Shown here piece by piece: positions 55,300-64,000 of a DNA stretch of 64,000 nucleotides (positions are counted from its first letter, which is position 1; each line of letters opens with the position of its first letter). Location of the stretch: assembly GCF_943734655.1 (NCBI RefSeq), contig NC_071353.1, positions 139,041,907 through 139,105,906 on the forward strand, written 5' to 3'. The translations under genes were made by a program, and so were the position numbers. This DNA is from Sabethes cyaneus. Lineage: Eukaryota; Arthropoda; Insecta; Diptera; Culicidae. A model generated the notes under the pieces. It ran no database searches, had not been told where the DNA came from, and was given only the letters and a program-made list of their open reading frames with translations.

Positions 55300-58200
55300 G
55301 CTTGACGTATGTATGCCTAGCGCCTCGTAGCCCCGTGCCCTATTCAATTGCCTTCCTAACCTTTCTGGATAGCAATACTACCAAAATCTCTCCGGTTAGC
55401 AAAAGCCTTTTCAGATAACTGCGAATTCTAGAAAAGTCAGGGGTTAGGTTTATGTCTAAATGTACCGTCATAATGATTGATATAAGGGTTTCAATCGCAA
55501 ATTCACTGAAAAATATATAATATGAAGCCTCTCTGGTTACCAAATTTGTTCATCAAATCATCTTCGACTGTGAGTTGAATCTAGTTTCCAACAACTGTAC
55601 AACTTAAAACAAGCCAAGTAGGTAAAATAAAATCATAATTTTCCTAAAGTTGGTTGCATCAGATATACCGGTTAATCAGCTTAAGTCCCAAGAATCTAGA
55701 GTTCGAAGTACCATATAACTATAATAAAATTTAAATAAAGTTTAATTCGCAAAATAGCAAAAGGCCTTGCAATTAGGATTCTCCTAAATCATTAATGCTA
55801 CAACGATGCTTCGAAAAGCTTGTCTGCAACTGACGAATGGCTTTTCGGAATTGGCAATTGCATCATCAATTAAATCACAAATGAGCAATAAAAGTCAGCT
55901 CTCAGGCTGCCTATCTCTGCTTGTGGTCAAGGTTAATGAGTTCGTAAACAGCCGGACGGCAATCCACCGGACGAGATGGGCAAACGGAAATTTAAATCGA
56001 AAATCAATTAATTCTCAGGCACACCACTGACCGTTGGTTGTACTATCAATGTGCTAGGCTGTGTTAGCTTTTGGAAAATGTTCACGAAACAAAATGCGAC
56101 CAGCTGTTGATGGGCGGCTTTCCACCGATAGTGATTTCAACTCCTGGCGAAGATAAATTACAACATTTGACTAAAATGTGACGATTCAAATCCTATATGC
56201 TAAACACTACCTCTGCTGATAGGAATCCTTCCCTGCTACTGAGCTGACCCTTTCCCAGTTTGCCATCACGGTACCTACCAGTCAGCGAGCGCGATATCCA
56301 GTAACAACAATTATAACCGCACACATTTGTTAAGATTAGAGCAGGGAAGCAGATTTTTGAATACAAATTGACTTTAGGCAAATTATCATTCACCAGCAAA
56401 TAGGTCTGCAGGATCTACGATTTCATTCCATTATTCCACTGCATTTTCGGTTGGTTATCAATCGCACACACAGCGAAACCCTCGTTCACTTCTCACCCGA
56501 ACCGAGCCGAACTTTTGTCATCCTAGTATTCTCTCGCTGTGCCGTATTGTAAATGTGCCCATTAATGTCATCTCATCTCAATAGAACAGATTAGCAACAG
56601 AAATATTGTGCTGAACCCTCCTACCTTTGGCAGCTTTGCCACTGCACTGGTGCGGTGGAAAGACAAAGAGGGATAGGGGTGGCATGACAGAAAACGCACA
56701 AACGTACAATATCCTTCCGACAACATCATCGGTGACATTTGTGCGCCCATGATTTGCGTAATCGTAATGATCGTCGTGTTTGCATTTGCCACCGATATGG
56801 GCTGAAGATGACCTTCTGTTTTGTGCGCATCACGACCCCTAGGTGATTTGGCAGATAGAAACAAAACTAAGATTGTATGAAGGGAGCGATCAAAAATTCT
56901 TGCAACATTCAGAGTTGCATTTTGCGAATGTTCGCATATAAATATTAACACTGTTTTGCAAAAAAATTGCAAAGCAGAAAAATCAAGAATAATGTCAGTC
57001 TAATGGTCAAATATTACAACCATTGCATGTCCATTGAAAGAAACGGTTTTATGCGGATGAGCAATAGTTTAAAAGGGATATTTATGATAAGAATTTGTTC
57101 ATTTGAATTCTTTTAGAATTTGAATAAAGAGTCGACAAATTAACTTCCAGCTTGCGAAAAATTTATTGTGCTTTTTTCAATAAACAATTTGTCGCCTAGC
57201 GGAGTCTGATATCACCTGGTTGGAAATATATATTTAGTATATTGTTATTAGGCAGTTTAGAAAGTTTACATTTAAGCACGAAGTACAAAATCTATTCCTT
57301 TATTTGGCTATCAGCCTCACTCAGAATCTTTAAACGAAAAAATATTAAACCATCGAATAGAAATACAATCGTTGGCGTAATCCTGCCACACATGTATAAT
57401 CCCATAAAAATTGGACAGTCGCAACCAATAAAATAATTCTGAGGGCATTAAAAACCCACGAAAAAGAAACACACGAACCATTGCACACAGCAAATAATTG
57501 TCATCAAGTGCAAATAAATTTGTGTAAAATGTAGGCAAAAACAACCTTGTGTACACACAGCAAATAAAAAACAAAAAAAAAAAACAGGCAATACGAACAG
57601 CATATGCAACCACTGCCTGGTCATCCCCCAGGTTTATTTCATTTCGCTTACGGAAACCACAGGAAAATGTCGGGCGGCTCGGGGCAGAACCGTACCAAAT
57701 GTCCAACCGTTTTCTGCTTTTGCCCTCTCAAATTCAATGTATGCAGCGCCAACGTGCCCTACGTGGGTCGGATCGGATTGGATCGGACCTACAAGCGCGA
57801 ATTCGCGTGAAAATATGAACGCGAATAAACCGACAAACCAAACACAAATAAAATAAAGCAGATTAATTATAAACATATAGGGTAAACAACGTTATTTATC
57901 TACGTGGCATAGGAAACAGACACTGACTGGACTGCCCGGCAGGACTCACAGGAAGGTCTCGAATAGTGAGGGACCACAGCAGCAGTAGCGTAGAAATAGG
58001 ACGCAGCCTGGTGCAAAATCAGCTGCTGGCGAACCGAACTGAACGGGGGAATCCGTTCGTTCGGTCAGTTGGAAACAGATGTGAAGTTATTATTGGTAAT
58101 GTTGAACTATTTGGTGGAAACTATTTGATGACACTCCGGTTGGTAGAGAATGAATAAATAGTGACTTTTGTTTAGCCAACCGTGAATTGGTTAATAATTA

Positions 58201-58370
58201 GTAGTTTGTCTTACGCAGAGGTACGTATTATAAAAAGCTCTGCCTGTGAACAACTTCTCAAGTAGGAACAGGTGTGGAAAGAAAAACGCCTTCAGATAGG
58301 CAGCAATAGCTAAAACGTTTCGTTGTCTCTTAGAGGTGTTCAACGGTTTGTCGATAATATTTGTTTAGCG
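55300..58370. other. 3-kb stretch with no recognised gene or repeat
   Basis: Less repetitive than its surroundings. Frames at 55806-56030, 56568-56972 (minus) and 57549-57818 have ordinary composition but no domain I recognise, no conserved start context and no partner exon. They are left uncalled. A conserved regulatory or non-coding transcript region is possible but not shown. Confidence 0.4.
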
Positions 58371-58374
58371 TAGG

Positions 58375-60047
58375 TAGGGGAGCTGTGGGCAAGATGAACA
58401 GGGTGGGTAAGACGGACAGGTGGTTGATTCTACCAGTTAAGCATTAAAATTCATAAATATTTTGATGGGCATCCAACCATCTTGCTATCTTATGATGTCT
58501 GAACGTTCCCATCATCGTTTTAGAATTTTCAAATTATGATAAAGTACAGAAAAACTGAACATTGGAAGTGATTCTGCGTTTGGATGTTGTTGGGTTCAGG
58601 TTCGCGGGCCGGGATCAAGCCAATTCCCCACGTTTTACCAACCAGAGTAGATAGCCAAAATCAGTCTACGATCAGCCAATGACCTCGTATTCACTTAGCC
58701 TTTAGTGCAAGCGAGCCACTTAAGCGCATAGGTTGTTGTAGAGCGCTTTGAAGAACGATACCGATCGAATATAATATTAGCACGGGATGTAACGTAGGAA
58801 TATATCACCAATCAATTTATATCCGATTTAATTCGTTAAAGAACATTTATTCCTAGTTCATAGGCATTTATTAAGGAACGTACAAAGGGGACGTCTTAGA
58901 GTATTGGCTGTCAAGAAGCTACTGATTTATTTCAACTGCTCTTATCATTACAATCAAGATGAGATTAGATCTCCTCTCATCGGGATCATGTTTGTTGGCT
59001 AGTGATGATCAAATTGCACGTTCGATATAATTTGGGGCTCTTTATCATCTAGCGTTACCGTGATTAAATTGAATCTAACAGATGTAACTTTTTTACCATC
59101 GAAATTAAGCGTTTTGAGTGGTTTAATTCTAAAATGTTACCCATAACATGAAGTATTTCGATTTAATACCTTTTCAAGTAATGTTTGCATTGCTTAAAAA
59201 GGGTTATTTTATTTGCATATGAAAAATTGTGAACGCTTTAAAAAATTGTGTCATGATGGGGTGAAATCAACAACTGCTAGTGTGGGTAAGATGGTCAGTG
59301 AACATATTATTGCTGTTGCAGTTGAAACCCGTAATAATCGACGTGCGACTTTCGGTTTTATTCTTGTTCTGTGTGTTGCAACTATGTCGCACGTAGTGCG
59401 CTGTATAGCACATCAATTTGCGAACACAGCGCACCACGTGCGACGTAGTTGCGACACACAGAACAAGAATAAAACCGAATGTCGCACGTCGATTATTACA
59501 GTTTTCAACTGCAACATCAATATAATAAAATTGTTTATTTTGCTTCTTAGTAATATGTCAGGCATATAAATGAAAATTTAACCAGCAAATGCGGACTTCA
59601 AACAAATTAGCAGCAACCAGGCATGAAATAGATTTTAGAATGCGTTCATATTGCCGCTGTCAAACTATTTTCGATTGGCTGATGCCACTGGTGGGAGGAG
59701 GGGCCCTTCACATTTTGCACGCTACACCACCATATTTTACGTATTCAATTTGTTAAGGGTCGACAATAATAATATGCTCTCAGTTGGGGCGATTTAGAAT
59801 ACCTGTCCATCTTACCCCCACACATTATCCATTTCACCCGCAGCACTAAAAAAGTTCACTTTTTCGGACCATTTTTAATACTCAAAATACACTTTGAAAA
59901 ATATTTTTTGTTAAATATTTCACTAGCCGCTTTTGAAAACAATATATTGAATTGAAGTAAACTGTATTTAGGTTTTATAACTCATAAGCTCTCTGTATTA
60001 TATTAGCTGTTCTTCTTAACCCGTTCGTCTTACCCACAGTTCCCCTA
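58375..60047. mobile_element. 1.67-kb element with TAGGGGA-CTGTGGG terminal inverted repeats
   Basis: The left end reads TAGGGGAGCTGTGGGCAAGA, TGAACAGGGTGGGTAAGACG. The right end, reverse-complemented, reads TAGGGGAACTGTGGGTAAGA, CGAACGGGTTAAGAAG. The first ~30 bp match well, and the end context fits insertion at TA. The word GTGGGTAAGAT/C(G)G recurs inside at 59282 and, inverted, at 59808 and 60022. No transposase frame is visible. The hairpin at 59315-59515 lies in its middle. Confidence 0.75.
59315..59515. repeat. 201-bp near-perfect hairpin, ~90-bp arms
   Basis: The left arm begins GTTGCAGTTGAAACCCGTAA at 59315. The reverse complement of the right arm, ending at 59515, begins GTTGCAGTTGAAAACTGTAA. 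The arms continue in register through CGACGTGCGAC, TTCGGTTTTATTCTTGTTC, TGTGTGT-GCAACTA-GTCG and GCGCTGT with only about seven mismatches, then a loop of ~21 bases (59404-59424). If transcribed on either strand it would form a long double-stranded stem. Confidence 0.88.
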
Positions 60048-60309
60048 TCATAGTAAAACATATAAAACATAAAATAATGTGGATTTGTTAGTAGAACGGT
60101 TGATTTACATTTTGTAAAATGGTTACAAAAATAATTTCGAATGCTTTAGCAAAATTACTAAGAAATAAAACACTATTATATTAGGGAAAGCAGTCAACAA
60201 TGAATCAAGCCGTTGACCATAAAGAATTCAAGATACATGACATTTTCCTGGAATGTAAAGTTTTTGTACCTACATTTAGTGATCTGGTTGGAGAAAATTT
60301 TGTTTGTTT

Positions 60310-61340
60310 GTTTTTTTGCAGGGGGAGGATGTTCAAAGCATGTGGTCATGTCCACCGGTCCGACAGAACAAAGGGATGAAATCAGAGATCTCCACTGCTG
60401 ACGGTTACCCGCCATGGCTTTTACCTGTCGCCAGGACAGGTTCTCGTCTACAACCCCGATGTCGTTGGCTAAGCTGCGTCGCCACGGGCCTCTGGGTCTG
60501 CCTCTTCTACGCTGTCCTTGTGGATTCCAGTCGAGTGCTTCTCTGCAGACCTCGTTCGCTCCTTTCCTCCTTCGCTCCGTTTAAGGTGTGTCCGATCCAC
60601 TTCCACCTACGTTCACTAATTTCTGTGGCTATCGGCCGTTGATGACACCGACGATGGAGTTCCTCATTGGATATCCACTTATCAGGCCACCAGGCACGAA
60701 TGATATCTCGCAGGCACCGGTTAATGAATACCTGCAGTTTTTGCGTTGTTTTTGCGGGTTTAACGTTTGAATTAAAGATTCGGGTTTTCGTACGTAGAGT
60801 GATCTGGGTTGAGCGCCAAATGTTTCGCAAACCTGCAAAGGCACCCCTGATCTTCCTGATCTGTGTGGCTATATCAGCCTTGCTACCACCAGTGGGCGTT
60901 GTCTGGCAACCAAGATATTGCAAGGTGTCTACCTGCTCTACTTGTTGTCACACTACTGTGAAGTTGGTGAAATTATCAGTGTTCACTACCACAGACTTAG
61001 TTTTTGCTGCATTGACCGTGAGACCTGCTGCCTGGGAGCTCTCGGAGAGGTCATCTAACCTGCTCTAACAATGTCGTCGGCTAAATCGAGGTCATTCAGC
61101 TGCTCCATCATCAGAGGATTGCAAGGCAATCCTCGATTTGGTCTACTGTCAATTGCCCCAACTAATATCTCATCCATAACTATGAGAAACAGAAGCGGTG
61201 ATACAATGTAGCCCTATCTCACGCCAGCAGTAACCCTTATAGGGTCGGATAAGACGCCGGTGTGCAAAACCTTGTACTGCCTCTTATTGAGCCTCGATGA
61301 GATGGAATAGCTTACCTGGAACTTCTCGACGACTAAGTGC
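60310..61340 (-). mobile_element. LINE reverse-transcriptase fragment, 3' half
   Basis: The minus strand contains, from 61340 down: SRLNKRQYKVLHTGVLSDP, the R-V-T-A-G-V-R block, SPLLFLIVMDEILVGAID, NDLDLADDI (catalytic box region), then QYLGCQTTPTGGSKADI, KIRGAFAGLRNIWRST, INRCLRDIIRAWWPDKW and RRWKWIGHTL near 60600, and MAGNRQQWRSLI near 60395. Several stops and frame changes, and about 20-30 codons deleted before the thumb region. No 5' half. Same family as 6770-7040. Confidence 0.85.
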
Positions 61341-61344
61341 GTTT

Positions 61345-61585
61345 ATTGATTTTCTGCTGTTTTGGTGATTTAAAAAAAAATCCTAACGTAATTAACATTC
61401 ATATACATATTACCAAATATACTATATTAACAATATAATTCACTCTTCCATAGTCCTGAAGACACGACTACTAGCGCCATTGCGGCATAAAAGGTTACCA
61501 AGTCTATACTAAGTCTATCGGAAACAACACAACTTTCTGTATAGAGTTAGAGTAATAGAGTATAGAGTAATTCTGGATAGAATCA
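61345..61585. other. AT-rich stretch, no feature seen
   Basis: Contains short TAGAGTA direct repeats near 61542-61570. Nothing else is supportable. Confidence 0.35.
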
Positions 61586-61641
61586 ACAATAGGGCAAATG
61601 TCGCAAACGTAAACAAACCGGGTGACAATTGAAGATAGAAC

Positions 61642-61800
61642 TAACAAAAGGGCGAATGTCGCAAGCGTAAACAAACCGAGTGAGAGTTGATTTTCCTATG
61701 CTGGCCCAGCAAAAAATAACTCTCAATTTTCCTATGCTGGCCCAGCAAAAAATAACTCTCACTCGTTTTGTTTACATTTGCGACATTCGCCCTTTTGTTA
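61642..61800. mobile_element. 159-bp fold-back element with 47-bp arms and two 36-bp central repeats
   Basis: The left arm starts TAACAAAAGGGCGAATGTCG at 61642. The right arm, reverse-complemented from 61800, starts with the same 20 bases. The arms differ at three positions in 47. The centre holds an exact 36-bp unit (starting ATTTTCCTATGCTGG) twice, at 61690-61725 and 61726-61761. A third, direct copy of the arm (GGGCAAATGTCGCAAACG) lies at about 61590-61627, outside the element. Confidence 0.85.
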
Positions 61801-61804
61801 ATGA

Positions 61805-62550
61805 AACTATTTTTGAAATATTTCGATTTTCATCATTGCTATGTTCCTATGTCAGTTTTGTAATTGTAATTAAAGGTTTTAGTGATTTTTCCTGCTGTTT
61901 CTATTATCCACAATTAATTTTTATACCTAAAGTTACAATCTAGAAGAATGACGTCATAGCGATAGAAATAGCACATTGAATCTACCGCACCTTTTACTTA
62001 TCATTGGTTACACGCTTAAAAAATTTTATTACAAAAAGCTTTTAGTCACCTTTTTGTCCGCAAGACGGTGTTACTTTTGCGTCTTTTCGGATACATATGA
62101 GATTCTGCGAAGTGAACTATATTGTTGATATAATATATTTGATATTACACAACCAAGATATCGAAGGTTTTTAATTCCCCCGCTTCCCTTGGTGACGCGA
62201 TTGTGCATAGTAGATTTACGACGTGTTATGCGTTGTTACTCAACTCTCGCTCCCCTAAGTACGTTACGTAATATGTGAATGGTCCTTAAAGAAGCCAGCT
62301 CTATCGGATCTAGACGCGGAATATCAACTGCATGAATGACATAAAAACTTTAATTCCTAATTTTCGTTACGGGACTCATAAATTATTTTCGCCAACGTGA
62401 CATAGGACATTTATACGTATATTCATGGCAAAAGCATTAAAAATCGTCAAAAACGAATGCACCGAATAAAATAATCAAACAACCAAACATTAAAAATCGT
62501 AAGTCGAATTATCATTTGTATATTGAAGTCAAAAGAAACTCTTACAAATC
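61805..62550. other. AT-rich flank of the hexamer array, no gene seen
   Basis: No family-like frame or paired termini. Confidence 0.4.
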
Positions 62551-63051
62551 AGTCCCAGTCCCAGTCCCAGTCCCAGTCCCAGTCCCAGTCCCAGTCCCAG
62601 TCCCAGTCCCAGTCCCAGTCCCAGTCCCAGTCCCAGTCCCAGTCCCAGTCCCAGTCCCAGTCCCAGTCCCAGTCCCAGTCCCAGTCCCAGTCCCAGTCCC
62701 AGTCCCAGTCCCAGTCCCAGTCCCAGTCCCAGTCCCAGTCCCAGTCCCAGTCCCAGTCCCAGTCCCAGTCCCAGTCCCAGTCCCAGTCCCAGTCCCAGTC
62801 CCAGTCCCAGTCCCAGTCCCAGTCCCAGTCCCAGTCCCAGTCCCAGTCCCAGTCCCAGTCCCAGTCCCAGTCCCAGTCCCAGTCCCAGTCCCAGTCCCAG
62901 TCCCAGTCCCAGTCCCAGTCCCAGTCCCAGTCCCAGTCCCAGTCCCAGTCCCACTCCCACTCCCAGTCCCAGTCCCAGTCCCAGTCCCAGTCCCAGTCCC
63001 AGTCCCAGTCCCAGTCCCAGTCCCAGTCCCAGTCCCAGTCCCAGTCCCAGT

Positions 63052-63089
<38 letters not shown>

Positions 63090-64000
63090 CAGTCCCAGTC
63101 CCAGTCCCAGTCCCAGTCCCAGTCCCAGTCCCAGTCCCAGTCCCAGTCCCAGTCCCAGTCCCAGTCCCAGTCCCAGTCCCAGTCCCAGTCCCAGTCCCAG
63201 TCCCAGTCCCAGTCCCAGTCCCAGTCCCAGTCCCAGTCCCAGTCCCAGTCCCAGTCCCAGTCCCAGTCCCAGTCCCAGTCCCAGTCCCAGTCCCAGTCCC
63301 AGTCCCAGTCCCAGTCCCAGTCCCAGTCCCAGTCCCAGTCCCAGTCCCAGTCCCAGTCCCAGTCCCAGTCCCAGTCCCAGTCCCAGTCCCAGTCCCAGTC
63401 CCAGTCCCAGTCCCAGTCCCAGTCCCAGTCCCAGTCCCAGTCCCAGTCCCAGTCCCAGTCCCAGTCCCAGTCCCAGTCCCAGTCCCAGTCCCAGTCCCAG
63501 TCCCAGTCCCAGTCCCAGTCCCAGTCCCAGTCCCAGTCCCAGTCCCAGTCCCAGTCCCAGTCCCAGTCCCAGTCCCAGTCCCAGTCCCAGTCCCAGTCCC
63601 AGTCCCAGTCCCAGTCCCAGTCCCAGTCCCAGTCCCAGTCCCAGTCCCAGTCCCAGTCCCAGTCCCAGTCCCAGTCCCAGTCCCAGTCCCAGTCCCAGTC
63701 CCAGTCCCAGTCCCAGTCCCAGTCCCAGTCCCAGTCCCAGTCCCAGTCCCAGTCCCAGTCCCAGTCCCAGTCCCAGTCCCAGTCCCAGTCCCAGTCCCAG
63801 TCCCAGTCCCAGTCCCAGTCCCAGTCCCAGTCCCAGTCCCAGTCCCAGTCCCAGTCCCAGTCCCAGTCCCAGTCCCAGTCCCAGTCCCAGTCCCAGTCCC
63901 AGTCCCAGTCCCAGTCCCAGTCCCAGTCCCAGTCCCAGTCCCAGTCCCAGTCCCAGTCCCAGTCCCAGTCCCAGTCCCAGTCCCAGTCCCAGTCCCAGTC
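62551..64000. repeat. (AGTCCC)n hexanucleotide satellite, >240 units, open at the window end
   Basis: 1450 bp of nearly perfect AGTCCC from 62551 to the last base. The only variants seen are CACTCCCACTCC at 62952-62963 and a CAGTCTCAG at 63074-63082. The minus strand is (GGGACT)n, i.e. runs of three G every six bases. The Gly-Leu frame on the minus strand (62529-62960) is an artefact. The true length is unknown because the window ends inside the array, and assembly collapse is possible. Confidence 0.97.

Noticed and set aside
56568..56972. 134-residue minus-strand frame
   Set aside because: No domain, start context or splice partner that I can recognise; the region is otherwise non-coding in appearance.
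57549..57818. Frame with ordinary amino-acid composition near 57600-57800
   Set aside because: Overlapping frames on both strands look equally good, with no family signature.
62529..62960. 143-residue Gly-Leu open frame
   Set aside because: It is only a translation of the AGTCCC hexamer array; all frames of a hexamer without stop codons stay open.
62551..64000. Telomeric repeat
   Set aside because: The unit is not the insect TTAGG, and dipteran telomeres lack such short repeats.

Overview
This window looks like nuclear DNA of a mosquito (Culicidae, probably a culicine with a large, repeat-rich genome). The evidence is: genes with GT-AG introns, two of them 7-8 kb long; two CYP4-type cytochrome P450 genes; a ZAD zinc-finger gene (a family expanded in insects); an IS630-Tc1-mariner transposon with DD37E spacing, a group reported from mosquitoes; and tRNA-derived SINEs resembling mosquito families. 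No species can be named from the sequence alone.

Layout. (1) 1-3.7 kb: a dispersed repeat, a decayed LINE piece and a ZAD/AT-hook/C2H2 zinc-finger gene on the minus strand (1854-3696). (2) 3.8-7.6 kb: a 5'-truncated LINE split by an 825-bp insertion with a 22-bp target-site duplication, then more LINE and Tc1-like debris. (3) 9.1-37.1 kb: two paralogous P450 genes head to tail on the minus strand. CYP-A is 9094-18649 (4 exons, 546 aa). CYP-B is 19600-37062 (5 exons, 535 aa). About 950 bp separate the start codon of A from the stop codon of B. Their introns carry most of the mobile DNA: SINEs, a hAT-like MITE, a DD37E transposon, minisatellites, a mariner scrap, LINE pieces and a 131-bp MITE. 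(4) 37-64 kb: no convincing host gene. It holds Tc1-like remnants, pyrimidine-rich blocks, LINE remnants, SINEs, a 1.67-kb hAT-like element with a 290-bp palindrome inside it, a 1.67-kb inverted-repeat element with a 201-bp hairpin inside it, another short fold-back element, and a hexanucleotide satellite (AGTCCC)n that fills the last 1450 bp and runs off the window.

How the genes relate. The two P450s are a tandem duplication: same orientation, the same exon phases, and the same 70-bp exon. CYP-B has one intron that CYP-A lacks. Both should be ER-anchored haem monooxygenases, but nothing here shows their substrates. The zinc-finger gene is probably an unrelated neighbour. The most novel-looking signals are non-coding: the long near-perfect hairpin at 59315-59515 inside its parent element, the hAT-like element at 52546-54214 with clustered subterminal heptamers, the repeated head-to-head SINE arrangement at two loci, and the G-quadruplex-compatible hexamer array.

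Limits: all exon boundaries, terminal inverted repeats (TIRs) and target-site duplications (TSDs) were read by eye. No database search, folding or alignment program was run.
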